A stretch of DNA of 64,000 nt from Rhizobium sp. FKL33 (GTDB lineage: Bacteria > Pseudomonadota > Alphaproteobacteria > Rhizobiales > Rhizobiaceae). Both the position numbers and the translations under genes were made by a program. The notes under the pieces are model-generated. The model saw only the letters and a list, made by a program, of their open reading frames with translations, was not told the DNA's origin and did no database searches. The stretch spans positions 124,001 through 188,000 of the forward strand of contig NZ_STFX01000019.1 in the NCBI RefSeq assembly GCF_005222915.1, written 5' to 3'. Shown one piece after another: positions 1-11,526 of the stretch. Each line of letters opens with the position of its first letter. The first letter of the stretch is position 1.

Positions 1-365
1 GCGACCACCGCGTCCATCTTCGAGACCAGCCATTTGGTGTAGCGGGAATGACGGCGTTGGGCCGCCGACGTGAACAATAACGTCATCGGCATGCGCAGCA
101 CGTCGCGCAGGAAAACGCCGGCCAGCATCTCGTTGTTGCGGCGGGCGTGCCATATGCGTTTTCTGCCGCTGACCGGTCGTTTCCAGCAGGCAAGAAGATC
201 GAGAAAGCCGATGCGCGGCATCGTGTCCGGCAGACCCGGGCCGAGGGTCGCGAGCTTGACGCCCGCCTCTACCTGTCGCGGCGCGAGCTGCACCACGGTG
301 CTGGTGACGCCGGACAGGCGCCGCTTGAAATGCGGCGCGATGACCTCGATCTCGGCGATGCGCAT
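1..365 (-). CDS. lpcC: LPS core glycosyltransferase (LpcC-like), 5' part only
   Basis: The visible 121 N-terminal residues begin MRIAEIEVIAPHFKRRLSGV and include the segments RIWHARRNNEMLAG and LLFTSAAQRRHSRYTKWL. These are typical of the rhizobial GT4-family enzyme LpcC, which transfers mannose to the Kdo region of the LPS core at the cytoplasmic side of the inner membrane. The rest of the gene lies beyond the left edge, so the C-terminal catalytic half cannot be checked. It starts 9 bases after the greA stop on the same strand, so the two are probably co-transcribed; a greA-lpcC pair is common in Hyphomicrobiales. The family call is from recognised sequence pattern; the sugar specificity is inferred. 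Confidence 0.8.
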   Translation of the reverse strand, partial: MRIAEIEVIAPHFKRRLSGVTSTVVQLAPRQVEAGVKLATLGPGLPDTMPRIGFLDLLACWKRPVSGRKRIWHARRNNEMLAGVFLRDVLRMPMTLLFTSAAQRRHSRYTKWLVSKMDAVV

Positions 366-374
366 CGCGGGGCC

Positions 375-851
375 TCAGCCCCAGGCGATGCCGATGATTT
401 CGTAGCCCTTGGCGCCGCCCGGCGCGTTGACTTCGATCATGTCGCCGACTTCCTTGCCGATCAGCGCGCGGGCAATGGGCGAGGAGATGGAGATGCGGCC
501 GGACTTCACGTCGGCTTCCTGGTCGCCGACGATCTGGTAGGTCTTTTCTTCCTCGGTGTCTTCGTCGATCAGCTTGACGGTGGCGCCGAACTTGATCTTG
601 TCGCCGCTCATCTTGGTGAGGTCGATCACCTCGGCGCGGGCGATCAGATCTTCCAATTCGCCGACGCGGCCTTCATTGTGGCTCTGCGCCTCCTTGGCGG
701 CGTGATATTCCGCGTTTTCCGACAGGTCGCCATGCGCGCGCGCTTCGGAAATCGCTTCGATGATCCGCGGGCGCTCTTCCTGCTGGCGCCAGCGCAGCTC
801 CTCGGAGAGCTGTGCAAAACCGCGGGGCGTCATCGGTACCTTTTCTACCAT
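375..851 (-). CDS. greA: Transcription elongation factor GreA
   Basis: A 158-residue protein of the normal GreA length. GreA rescues backtracked RNA polymerase by stimulating cleavage of the nascent transcript. The N-terminal coiled coil (about residues 1-75, with [21 protein letters not shown]) carries the acidic tip residues, and the C-terminal FKBP-like domain contains the conserved [18 protein letters not shown]. The frame is open for 23 further codons upstream, but the family starts at [11 protein letters not shown], so I place the start there. It lies directly ahead of the lpcC-like gene, 9 bases away. The assignment is secure. Confidence 0.97.
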   Translation of the reverse strand: MVEKVPMTPRGFAQLSEELRWRQQEERPRIIEAISEARAHGDLSENAEYHAAKEAQSHNEGRVGELEDLIARAEVIDLTKMSGDKIKFGATVKLIDEDTEEEKTYQIVGDQEADVKSGRISISSPIARALIGKEVGDMIEVNAPGGAKGYEIIGIAWG

Positions 852-1159
852 CTCATCGTCCTCAGCATTACCCTGCGCCGGTCGGTCCGGCACAAAAAGA
901 AAACGGTCCCGGAAGCGCAAACTTCAGAACCGTCCAGAAAATCAACTGCCGCCTCTATAGCAGAACTGTCATCGAAAATGCGAGAAAATTATTTTTGCCC
1001 GCAGGCGGGAACCTCAGAAGCCACGTTGCGCAAGCGGGTATGGGCGGTGTCGCCGCCGGCGTCAAACCTGACTGGCAGATGAACGGCCCATTCAAAGCCG
1101 GTTCAATCGGAACATCGTAAATGGGTTCCATCAGATTTTCCCGGCCGTTGGAGAGCCCC
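852..1159. other. Intergenic region between greA and a secreted-protein gene
   Basis: This divergent gap should hold the promoters of greA (leftward) and of the small secreted protein (rightward). I see an AT-rich patch around 985-1000 and a short palindrome CCCGC-AG-GCGGG just after it, but no convincing gene. The frames open here are shadows with no family resemblance. Confidence 0.4.
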
Positions 1160-1540
1160 ATGAAAAAACTAGTCGTCACCGCATCCGCCGCGCTCATCGC
1201 CATCTTGTCGGTGACGGGCGTCGCATCCGCGAGCGATCGCCGGGGCAGCGAGGAAGTTTGGCGTCACCGCGCCGAGCGCGGCGATGGTCATCGCGGTCGG
1301 GATCCCGGCTTCCATGACGGAGGTCGTCGCCACGCCGACCGCCACGAGTGGCGCGGCGATCGTCGTTACTGGCGGCATGACGGCTGGCGCTATGGCGGTT
1401 ATCCCGGTTACTACTGGGGTGGTCCGCGCGTGGTCATCGGCGGTCCCGTATATGTGGCGCCGTATTGCTTCAAGAAGAAGGTTTACCGCACCGACGCCTG
1501 GGGCAATGTCTATGTGAAGCGCATCCGCGTCTGCCGGTAA
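1160..1540 (+). CDS. Small secreted Arg/His/Gly-rich protein
   Basis: A 126-residue protein with a clear Sec signal peptide (MKKLVVTASAALIAILSVTG, cleavage near ASA). The mature part is rich in Arg, His, Asp and Gly up to about residue 75, then Tyr/Gly-rich (GGYPGYYWGGP), and ends with a compact segment FKKKVYRTDAWGNVYVKRIR with two cysteines. Such proteins are common in Hyphomicrobiales genomes without a known role; an outer-surface or periplasmic structural role is only a guess. The start was chosen at MKK because it opens the signal peptide; the frame is open for 13 more codons upstream. It stands alone, followed by the alkaline phosphatase gene. Confidence 0.75.
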   Translation: MKKLVVTASAALIAILSVTGVASASDRRGSEEVWRHRAERGDGHRGRDPGFHDGGRRHADRHEWRGDRRYWRHDGWRYGGYPGYYWGGPRVVIGGPVYVAPYCFKKKVYRTDAWGNVYVKRIRVCR

Positions 1541-1619
1541 CGGCTTGGCCGAGACAGCGACAATGCGGAAGCTGCATCGCCTTGCGCAGATGTGCTTCCG
1601 CGATTTCTCGTTGTGGAGT

Positions 1620-1637
1620 TAGTCATGTCCCTGTCAT
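1620..1637 (+). promoter_or_regulatory. Pho box ahead of alkaline phosphatase
   Basis: TAGTCAT-GTCC-CTGTCAT consists of two 7-base direct repeats with an 11-base period. The second matches the PhoB half-site CTGTCAT in full and the first in five of seven bases. It lies 56 bases before the phosphatase start. PhoB control under phosphate starvation is the natural reading; the -10 element was not identified with confidence. Confidence 0.8.
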
Positions 1638-1641
1638 GAGC

Positions 1642-1675
1642 AAGCATTAACGGGAAGCGGTTTCCGTTAATGCTT
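1642..1675 (+). promoter_or_regulatory. 12-bp stem-loop in the alkaline phosphatase leader
   Basis: AAGCATTAACGG and CCGTTAATGCTT form a perfect 12-bp inverted repeat around a 10-base loop. It sits between the Pho box and the ribosome binding site (AAGGAGAGG at 1678-1686). There is no T-run after it, so it does not look like a terminator for the gene upstream. It could be a 5' leader hairpin or a binding site for a second regulator. Confidence 0.6.
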
Positions 1676-1692
1676 TCAAGGAGAGGGACACT

Positions 1693-3441
1693 ATGCGCAA
1701 GCTTATTACAACGCTCGCAGCTGCGACATTTCTCGGTGGCGCCGCTCAGGCGGCCGAGATCTATCCGCTTGACCGCGCGACGATTCTCGTCAATTCGCCT
1801 TTCGATTTCAAGGTCGAGTTCGACGCTGTCGTGAAGCCCGAAGACGTCAAGGTGACGGTCAACGGCCAGGACTACAAGGCCGCGCTCGGCGCCGACGCCG
1901 CGTTCACCGCTGATGAAAAAGGCAAGGAAGACAAGAGCCTCGGCTCGGCGCTCATCCTCCGCAACGCCAAGATCGCTTCTGCCGGCGCCTATTCGGTCGA
2001 AGTGACCGCTGGCAACGACAAGAAGTCGGTGACCTGGGACGTCTACGCCACCGGCTCCGCGCCGAAGGCCAAGAACATCATCTTCATCCTCGGCGACGGC
2101 CTCTCCGTCGCGCACCGCACCGGCGCCCGCATCATGTCCAAGGGCATGACCGAGGGTAAGGCGAACGGTCGCCTGAACATGGACGACCTCGATCACATGG
2201 CGTTCATCGGCACCTCCGCCACCAATTCCGTCGCCACCGACTCGGCCAACACGATGTCGGCCTACATGACCGGCCACAAGACCGCGATCAACGCGCTCGG
2301 CGTCTATGCCGACCGCACGCCCGACACACTCGATGATCCGCGCGTCGAAAACATCGCCGAAGCCGTTCGCCGCATGACCAAGAAGTCGATCGGCGTCGTC
2401 TCCACGGCCGAAATCGAAGATGCGACCCCGGCCGCCGTCGTCGCTCATACCCGCAAGCGTGGCGACAAGGCTGATATCGCCGCCATGTTCGAGACGACCA
2501 AACCCGACGTCATTCTCGGCGGCGGCTCGGCCTATTTCCTGTCGAAGGAAATCCCAGGCTCCAAGCGCAAGGACGACAAGGACCTGATCAAGACGTTCCA
2601 GGCGGACGGCTACGCTTTGGTGACCGACAAGACCCAGCTCTCCGACGCCGCTTCCAAGGACGGAAAGCTGCTCGGCCTGTTCCACACCGGCAACATGGAC
2701 GTGACGCTCGACCGCGAGTTCCTCAAGAAGGGCACCGTCGAGAAGTTCCCGAACCAGCCGGGTCTCGTCGACATGGCCAAGGTCGCGCTCGAAAAGCTGT
2801 CGAAGAATCCGGAAGGTTTCTTCCTGATGGTCGAAGGCGCCTCGGTCGACAAGATGTCGCATCCGATGGACTGGGACCGCGCGCTTTATGAAACCATCGA
2901 ACTCGACCATGTCGTCGGTCTCGCCCGCGAATTCGCCAAGGCCCATCCGGACACGCTGATCGTCGTCACCGGCGACCATACCCACGGCGTCTCCATCATC
3001 GGCACCGTCGATGACGAAAAGCCGGGCGATGACATGCGCGAGAAAGTGGGCGTCTATGCCGACGCTGGCTTCCCGAACTATGAGGACAAGAATGGCGACG
3101 GCTATCCCGACAAAGTGGACGTGACCCGCCGTCTGGCCGTGTTCTCTTCGAACTTCCCCGACTATTACGAAACCTTCCGTCCGAAGATGGATGGTCCGTT
3201 CGAGCCGGCGATCGAGAACGAGAAGAAGGAATATGTGGCCAACCCGGCCTATAAGGACATTCCTGGCGCGGTCCTGCGCGTCGGCAACCTGCCGCGCAAC
3301 GCTGAAACCGCCGTCCACGCCGTCGACGACGTCGTGCTCCAGGCCTCCGGTCCGGGCGCGGAAGAGTTCAAGGGCTATATGGAAGAAAGCGACGTCTACA
3401 AGGTGCTCGCCGACGCCTTTGCCCTCGGCGCCGCCAAGTAA
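1693..3441 (+). CDS. Periplasmic alkaline phosphatase (PhoA superfamily)
   Basis: A 582-residue exported phosphomonoesterase that should release phosphate from organic esters in the periplasm. A Sec signal peptide (cleavage near AAQAAE) is followed by a roughly 90-residue Ig-like N-terminal domain. The phosphatase core starts at IIFILGDGLS (metal ligand Asp135), has the nucleophile serine in ATDSANT (Ser184) and a second metal site in GDHTHG (Asp428, His429, His431). It is longer than E. coli PhoA because of the N-terminal domain and an insertion rich in Asp/Lys (EDKNGDGYPDKVD) that could bind calcium. An upstream Pho box points to induction by phosphate limitation. Family assignment is firm; substrate range is unknown. 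Confidence 0.93.
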   Translation: MRKLITTLAAATFLGGAAQAAEIYPLDRATILVNSPFDFKVEFDAVVKPEDVKVTVNGQDYKAALGADAAFTADEKGKEDKSLGSALILRNAKIASAGAYSVEVTAGNDKKSVTWDVYATGSAPKAKNIIFILGDGLSVAHRTGARIMSKGMTEGKANGRLNMDDLDHMAFIGTSATNSVATDSANTMSAYMTGHKTAINALGVYADRTPDTLDDPRVENIAEAVRRMTKKSIGVVSTAEIEDATPAAVVAHTRKRGDKADIAAMFETTKPDVILGGGSAYFLSKEIPGSKRKDDKDLIKTFQADGYALVTDKTQLSDAASKDGKLLGLFHTGNMDVTLDREFLKKGTVEKFPNQPGLVDMAKVALEKLSKNPEGFFLMVEGASVDKMSHPMDWDRALYETIELDHVVGLAREFAKAHPDTLIVVTGDHTHGVSIIGTVDDEKPGDDMREKVGVYADAGFPNYEDKNGDGYPDKVDVTRRLAVFSSNFPDYYETFRPKMDGPFEPAIENEKKEYVANPAYKDIPGAVLRVGNLPRNAETAVHAVDDVVLQASGPGAEEFKGYMEESDVYKVLADAFALGAAK

Positions 3442-3460
3442 CATCGCTTGACGCGATTTG

Positions 3461-3487
3461 GGCTCGGGCGACAGGATCGCCCGAGCC
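3461..3487 (+). terminator. Rho-independent terminator after alkaline phosphatase
   Basis: GGCTCGGGCGA and TCGCCCGAGCC form an 11-bp perfect stem around a 5-base loop, followed by GTTTCATT. It separates the phosphatase from the ABC operon downstream. Confidence 0.8.
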
Positions 3488-3517
3488 GTTTCATTGATCC
3501 ATTTTCAGGAGGACGCA

Positions 3518-3988
3518 GTGACGCCAGTTCGTTCGTCTCCAGCGCTCAGCCGCCGCGCCTTCGTCTGCGGCCTCACGCTTTTTCCCATGTTGACCCTCGC
3601 CAGACCCTCGCCAGCCGCGACCGCCGAACTGACCTTCGACGAACTCTATGGCAAGATCAGCGTTCTTGGGCTCGAATTCTCCAAAAAGGTCGAGGCGCTC
3701 GCCGGCCAGGACGTGCAGATGGGCGGTTTCATGGCGCCGCCGCTGAAGGCCGAGGCGCAATTCTTCGTCCTGACCGAGATCCCCATGTCGATCTGCCCCT
3801 TCTGCTCGACGGATTCGGATTGGCCGGACAATATCGTCGTCATCTATCTCGCTGAAAAGCAGACCTTTGTGCAGGGCGGCTCCAAGATCATGGTGTCCGG
3901 CCGTCTCGACGTCGGCACCTGGGTGGACCCCGACACGGGCTTCCTTAGCCGTCTGCGCATCCGCGACGCCAGCTACTGGACGGTCTGA
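3518..3988 (+). CDS. TAT-exported CxxC protein, DUF3299-like
   Basis: I start this 156-residue protein at GTG 3518, which has an AGGAGG five bases upstream; the earlier in-frame ATG lies inside the terminator hairpin. Residues 11-16 (SRRAFV) followed by a hydrophobic stretch make a twin-arginine signal. The mature protein contains ELYGKISVLGLEFSKKVEAL and a conserved block IPMSICPFCSTDSDWPDNIV with a CxxC (Cys93, Cys96), as in the DUF3299 family. The gene ends two bases before the ABC ATPase start, so the three genes form one operon. In gammaproteobacteria I recall similar proteins next to a MacB-like transporter under zinc control; a periplasmic metal-handling partner role is therefore inferred. 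Confidence 0.7.
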   Translation: MTPVRSSPALSRRAFVCGLTLFPMLTLARPSPAATAELTFDELYGKISVLGLEFSKKVEALAGQDVQMGGFMAPPLKAEAQFFVLTEIPMSICPFCSTDSDWPDNIVVIYLAEKQTFVQGGSKIMVSGRLDVGTWVDPDTGFLSRLRIRDASYWTV

Positions 3989-3990
3989 CG

Positions 3991-4674
3991 ATGCTCGCCC
4001 TCAGGATCGAAGATCTGGCGATGACCTATGCCGGTCTCGCTGCCCCGGTGCTCGCGATCGACCGGTTGAGCGTCGCGTCCGGAGAACGCGTGGCGATCAC
4101 CGGCCCGTCGGGCTCCGGCAAGAGCACGTTCGTCAACCTCGTCACCGGGCTGGAGCGCCTGCCGACGGGGCGGATTGTCTGGGGCGGTCTTGATATCGCC
4201 CGGTTGTCCGAAAGCGGCCGCGACCGCTGGCGCGGCGCCAATATCGGCCTGGTGATGCAGGATTTCCATCTGTTCGCCGGCCTTTCCGCCGTCGAGAACG
4301 TCTTGCTGCCGGCGCGGCTCGCCCGCGCTGTCGACGCCGGTCTCGCCGACCGCGCCCGCGACCTGATTGCGCGCGTGGGGTTGGGTAGGCCGGAGCAGCG
4401 CGTCGAGACCATGTCGCGCGGCGAGATGCAGCGGGTCGCAGTGGCGCGCGCTGCGCTGCGCAAGCCCGGCATCCTGGTCGCCGACGAGCCGACCGCCAGT
4501 CTCGATCCCGAGGCGGGGGCGCAGGTCGCCGAGCTCCTGCTCGATTTTGCCCGCGACGAAGGCGCGACGCTCATCGTCGTCTCGCATGATCCTCGATTGA
4601 CCGAAAGGCTCGACCGCCGCCTGACCTTGCAGGCGGGCCGTGTCTCGTCCGACAGCGCGGAGGGCGGCGCATGA
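3991..4674 (+). CDS. ABC transporter ATP-binding protein (LolD/MacB type)
   Basis: A 227-residue ATPase subunit. Walker A is GPSGSGKST (residues 38-46), the Q-loop lies in IGLVMQDFHLF, the signature is MSRGEMQRVA starting at residue 141, and Walker B is ILVADEP (161-167) with the H-loop in VVSHD. The signature is slightly off the usual LSGGQ form. The class is that of the MacB/LolD/FtsE ATPases, which power mechanotransmission through FtsX-type permeases rather than classical substrate transport. The stop overlaps the permease start by four bases (ATGA), so the two are translationally coupled. Confidence 0.92.
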   Translation: MLALRIEDLAMTYAGLAAPVLAIDRLSVASGERVAITGPSGSGKSTFVNLVTGLERLPTGRIVWGGLDIARLSESGRDRWRGANIGLVMQDFHLFAGLSAVENVLLPARLARAVDAGLADRARDLIARVGLGRPEQRVETMSRGEMQRVAVARAALRKPGILVADEPTASLDPEAGAQVAELLLDFARDEGATLIVVSHDPRLTERLDRRLTLQAGRVSSDSAEGGA

Positions 4675-6002
4675 TCAGGTTCATCTACGCCGATCTTCGC
4701 CGCCTCTGGCTCGGCGCGTTCGCAATCGCATTGATCGTAGCGCTGGCCGTTGCGCTGGGCGTGACGGTGACGCTGCAGGAGCGCGCGCTCCGGCTCGGCA
4801 GCGCGCGCGCCGCCGACAAGTTCGATCTGGTGATCGGCGCCGCCGGCAGCGATAACCAACTCGTTCTGTCCAGTGTCTTCCTGCAGGCTTCGGCCCTGCC
4901 GCTGATGGACGGCGCCGTTTTGCAAAAGCTTGCCAGGGATCCGCGCGTCGCCTGGGTCGCGCCGATCGGCTTCGGCGACAGCTATCAGCATTATCCGATC
5001 GTCGGATCGACCCGGATGCTTGTCGAGAATATCGCGGGCGGCCTCTCCGAAGGCGTCAGCTTCGTCCATGAGGGCGATGCGATCGTCGGCTCGGCCGTCG
5101 ATCTGCCGCTGGGCGCGACCATCAAGCCGACGCATGGTCTGGCAGAAGAGGGTGGCCATACCCATAGCGAACTCGCCTATATCGTCACGGGCCGGCTGAA
5201 GCCGACCGGAACCGCCTGGGATCGAGCGATCCTGGTGCCGATCCAGGCGGTCTGGCATATTCACGGCATGGGCGGAGATCACGACCACGAACACGCCGGA
5301 GAAGAGGCCGGACATGACCACGCCGCCGATGACGGAGGCCACGAGCACGCTGCAGAGGACGCGGGCCATGTGGAGGCTGCTCATGTCGACGGCGACGATG
5401 ACGACCATGACCATGGGCGCGCCGCCCATGCCGAGGCTCCCGTCGACGAAAGCTGGAGCGAGGAGCCGCCCGGCCTGCCGGCGCTGCTCGTCAAGCCCAA
5501 GACGATCGCCGACGCCTACAAGCTCAGGCAGGAATATCGCCAGGGCGCGACCCAGGCTGTGTTCCCCGCCGAAGTGCTGACACGTCTCTACGCCACGCTC
5601 GGCGACGCCAAGACGGTGCTGGCGGCGGTGGCGGTGGGGTCGCAGGCGCTTGTGGCGGCGGCGCTGCTTCTGGTCACGCTCATGCATGTAACGCAGCGGC
5701 GGAAACAGATCGGTGCGTTGCGCGCTTTCGGCGCGCCGCGTGGCGCGCTGTTCGGCATCGTCTGGATCGAGCTGTTCGGACTGATCGCGCTCGGCGTGGC
5801 TTCAGGCTTCGGGCTGGGATATCTCGCGGCGCGGGCGATCTCCGGAAGGCTCGAGCGGCAGAGCGGGGTCGCTATGCCGGTCGAATTCCTGCGTGACGAT
5901 CTGTGGCTGGCGGCGGCGTTGCTCGTCACAGCGGCCGCGTTGGCAGCCATACCGGCCGTTCTCGCCTATCGTCAGTCGCCGGCTGCCGCGTTGCGCGGCT
6001 GA
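4671..6002 (+). CDS. FtsX-type ABC permease with histidine-rich periplasmic loop
   Basis: A 443-residue permease. One membrane helix lies at residues 10-35, then a large periplasmic domain, then three helices from about 310 (VLAAVAVGSQALVAAALLL, the FtsX core, and a final helix before the C-terminus). Residues 196-255 of the periplasmic domain hold 14 histidines and many acidic residues in HDHEH-type clusters, a typical zinc- or nickel-binding composition. The FtsX/MacB architecture and coupling to the ATPase suggest a mechanotransmission complex in the inner membrane. Together with the CxxC protein this suggests metal delivery or a metal-gated function. No Zur-type operator was recognised upstream. 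Confidence 0.88.
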   Translation: MIRFIYADLRRLWLGAFAIALIVALAVALGVTVTLQERALRLGSARAADKFDLVIGAAGSDNQLVLSSVFLQASALPLMDGAVLQKLARDPRVAWVAPIGFGDSYQHYPIVGSTRMLVENIAGGLSEGVSFVHEGDAIVGSAVDLPLGATIKPTHGLAEEGGHTHSELAYIVTGRLKPTGTAWDRAILVPIQAVWHIHGMGGDHDHEHAGEEAGHDHAADDGGHEHAAEDAGHVEAAHVDGDDDDHDHGRAAHAEAPVDESWSEEPPGLPALLVKPKTIADAYKLRQEYRQGATQAVFPAEVLTRLYATLGDAKTVLAAVAVGSQALVAAALLLVTLMHVTQRRKQIGALRAFGAPRGALFGIVWIELFGLIALGVASGFGLGYLAARAISGRLERQSGVAMPVEFLRDDLWLAAALLVTAAALAAIPAVLAYRQSPAAALRG

Positions 6003-6026
6003 ACCAGCCTGCCAGCAGACAAAGAA

Positions 6027-6052
6027 GCGGCGCCGGATCGCTCCGGCGCCGC
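6027..6052. terminator. Bidirectional terminator between the ABC operon and carB
   Basis: GCGGCGCCGGA and TCCGGCGCCGC form an 11-bp perfect stem with a 4-base loop in the gap between two convergent genes. T-rich sequence follows on both sides (TCGTCGTTTC to the right, TTCTTTG on the complementary strand). Confidence 0.75.
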
Positions 6053-6088
6053 TCGTCGTTTCAGATGTGGCGCTGTCGCGCGCAGCGA

Positions 6089-9577
<3,489 letters not shown>

Positions 9578-9930
9578 AGAGCTTTCCATCATTTTAGCCT
9601 GCGGCAATCGCCGGCTGCGGTAAATTACCGGCCGGGGCGCAGGAGCTTGGGTCTTTAAAGGCTAGAAGCGGCTTATAGGGAATAGTTCCCGGAAACGGAA
9701 CCCCATAAATCACCCCTCCGGCAGGAAAGTTGGGGACGTCGCCCAACCCGGCGGCGGGGTCTTCTCCATGTAAATCGGATGCGCGCAAAGCTGCCGCATC
9801 CTTTGTGGACAGGCCAGTTCGTTCCTTCTCGCTTCGGATCGTTGTTACGGCTTGCGGCGGGCCGCATCGCGGCTATGTAGTTATGCCAAAGACTGTTCGG
9901 ACTTGCCTTGAAAACTGAAAGCCCAATGCC
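9578..9930. other. Intergenic region between carB and a GST gene
   Basis: Divergent control region for carB and the glutathione transferase. A small palindrome GGGAA-TAG-TTCCC lies near 9678-9690. I found no convincing coding sequence here, only short shadow frames, and no clear terminator or riboswitch. Confidence 0.4.
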
Positions 9931-10599
9931 ATGTTGACCGTTCATTATCTCGAAAAATCCCGCGCCCACCGCATCCTCTGGCTTCTGGAGGAGTTGGAGC
10001 TGGACTATCAGGTGGTCACCTACAAGCGCGGTCCCGACTATCGCGCGCCGGATACGCTGAAAAAGGTACATCCGCTCGGCAAGTCGCCGGTGCTTGAAGA
10101 TGAGGGTCTGGTCGTCGCCGAAAGCGGCGCGATTCTGGAATATCTTCTCGAAACCTATGGGGCAGGGCGGCTCAAGCCGGCGGTCGGCACGGCGGAATGG
10201 GCGCGCTATCTCTATTGGCTGCATGCGGCGGAGGGTTCGGCGATGCCGCCTCTGGTCATGCGGCTGGTCTTCGCCTCGATCCCCAAGCGCGTGCCCTTCT
10301 TCATCCGGCCGGTGGCGGCGATGATATCGAAAGGCGCGATCAAGAGCTTCATCGATCCGCAATTGCGGACGCAGATCGATTACTGGAGCGATGAGCTCGC
10401 GCGCGGCGGCTGGTTTGCGGGCGGCGCGTTCACGGCTGCAGACATCGCCATGAGCTATCCGGTCGAGGCTGCTTTGTCGCGGCTGCCGGAGGCCAAAAGC
10501 AAGCCCCGACTTCTCGCCTATTCCGAGGCGATCAAGGCGCGACCCGCTTATCGCCGCGCCGAAGCCAAGGTGGGCGACGCAGCCGGCGTTCCGTCCTGA
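9931..10599 (+). CDS. Glutathione S-transferase
   Basis: A 222-residue cytosolic GST-fold protein. The N-terminal thioredoxin-like domain (about 1-80) opens MLTVHYLEKSRAHRILWLLE, with the GSH-contact segments GKSPVLEDEG and VAESGAILEYLL. The helical C-terminal domain carries the N-capping-type segment FTAADIAMSYPVEAA. It is a single gene convergent with the LytTR regulator, whose stop is seven bases away. The substrate cannot be told from sequence; detoxification or stress defence is usual for the family. Confidence 0.92.
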   Translation: MLTVHYLEKSRAHRILWLLEELELDYQVVTYKRGPDYRAPDTLKKVHPLGKSPVLEDEGLVVAESGAILEYLLETYGAGRLKPAVGTAEWARYLYWLHAAEGSAMPPLVMRLVFASIPKRVPFFIRPVAAMISKGAIKSFIDPQLRTQIDYWSDELARGGWFAGGAFTAADIAMSYPVEAALSRLPEAKSKPRLLAYSEAIKARPAYRRAEAKVGDAAGVPS

Positions 10600-10605
10600 G
10601 ACACG

Positions 10606-11439
10606 TCAACCGCGATCGCCGAAGCGGTCGCGGACTTCGGCCGAATAGGTCCGGCTGACCGGAATTTCGGAGCCGTCCGTCAGTTCCAGCACCAGCCGGT
10701 TCGATCCGCGCGACAGGCGGCGGACGACATCGTCGGCCACCCAGTGCGAGCGATGCACCTGCAATCCGGGCGTCGCGCCGGTCTCCTTGATGGCGTCGGA
10801 GAAGCGCAGCAGGATCAGGTCGCGGCCGCGGCTGGTCACCACTTCCGTATAATGATCCTGCACCGACAGCCTGAGCAGCCGCCCCCGCGTCTCCGGCTTG
10901 AGCCGCGCCATGATCGCCGGCGGTTCCAGGGGCTCGCAGGTTGCGACTTCGTTGGGCGGAGGGGCTGTTGGCGATGATTGTTCCGCTTGCTGAAGCGGAG
11001 CTGTCTCGGTCCAGCTCGCGGTCAGATAGATCAGCAGACAGAAGAGAATGCACAGGGGCAGCGACACCGCCGTTTGCCGGATGAATTCGTCCAGGGTGAC
11101 GGGATCGCCCATCAATCCTGACTGCAGAACGACGATCCAGGCGCCGATCGGCGCAGCGGCGAGCGCTGAGCCGATCATCATCCGTGCGAGCTTGTTTTTC
11201 AGCAGGCCGGCCAGCGCCCGGTCGGCGACGGCGGAGGCGATGGTGGCGATCGTGAAGGCGGCGCCCTGCAGGAGAAGCCAGAAGGCCAGCCGCTTGACGG
11301 CGCCCATCGCCTCCAGCGTGCCGAACGGGCCGGTGATCCAGAAGACGAGCACAACGATGCCCACGGTCAGCCAGTAACGCGGCGACAACAGGGTGGCGTG
11401 CAGTTCACGAAGCGTGGATTGCGGCTCCCCGTCACTCAC
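10606..11439 (-). CDS. Membrane-anchored LytTR-family transcription regulator
   Basis: A 277-residue protein starting at GTG. Four hydrophobic segments lie within about residues 20-145 (YWLTVGIVVLVFWI, FWLLLQGAAFTIATI, MMIGSALAAAPIGAWIVVL and SLPLCILFCLLIYLTAS). A Pro-rich linker follows, then a LytTR DNA-binding domain (about 180-275: LRLSVQDHYTEVVTSRGRDL, GLQVHRSHWV, LELTDGSEIPVSRTYSAEVR). This is the layout of membrane LytTR regulators, which act without a separate histidine kinase and are often controlled by a partner membrane protein. The divergent DUF2306 gene is an obvious candidate partner or target. Function in this organism is unknown. Confidence 0.9.
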   Translation of the reverse strand: MSDGEPQSTLRELHATLLSPRYWLTVGIVVLVFWITGPFGTLEAMGAVKRLAFWLLLQGAAFTIATIASAVADRALAGLLKNKLARMMIGSALAAAPIGAWIVVLQSGLMGDPVTLDEFIRQTAVSLPLCILFCLLIYLTASWTETAPLQQAEQSSPTAPPPNEVATCEPLEPPAIMARLKPETRGRLLRLSVQDHYTEVVTSRGRDLILLRFSDAIKETGATPGLQVHRSHWVADDVVRRLSRGSNRLVLELTDGSEIPVSRTYSAEVRDRFGDRG

Positions 11440-11465
11440 GAAGTTTTCTCCACCTTCACGCAGTT
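11436..11465. promoter_or_regulatory. Candidate LytTR operator (phased direct repeats)
   Basis: TCACGAAGTT at 11436-11445 and TCACGCAGTT at 11456-11465 are direct repeats with a 20-base period, about two helical turns. LytTR proteins bind pairs of direct repeats with about that spacing. A third CAGTT at 11401-11405 is in the same phase (40 bases from the first). The first repeat overlaps the regulator's own start codon, so autoregulation is possible. Confidence 0.5.
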
Positions 11466-11526
11466 CAGCTTCTCGATTTTCCTCTTCTGCCGAAGAACGG
11501 AACGAAATTCAATCGAGGTCTTTCCC

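Noticed and set aside
1510-3444. 644-codon frame opposite the alkaline phosphatase
   Set aside because: Shadow of the phosphatase gene, with no family resemblance and no ribosome binding site.
3458-3517. Upstream ATG extension of the TAT-exported protein
   Set aside because: It covers the terminator hairpin and lacks a ribosome binding site; GTG 3518 has AGGAGG.
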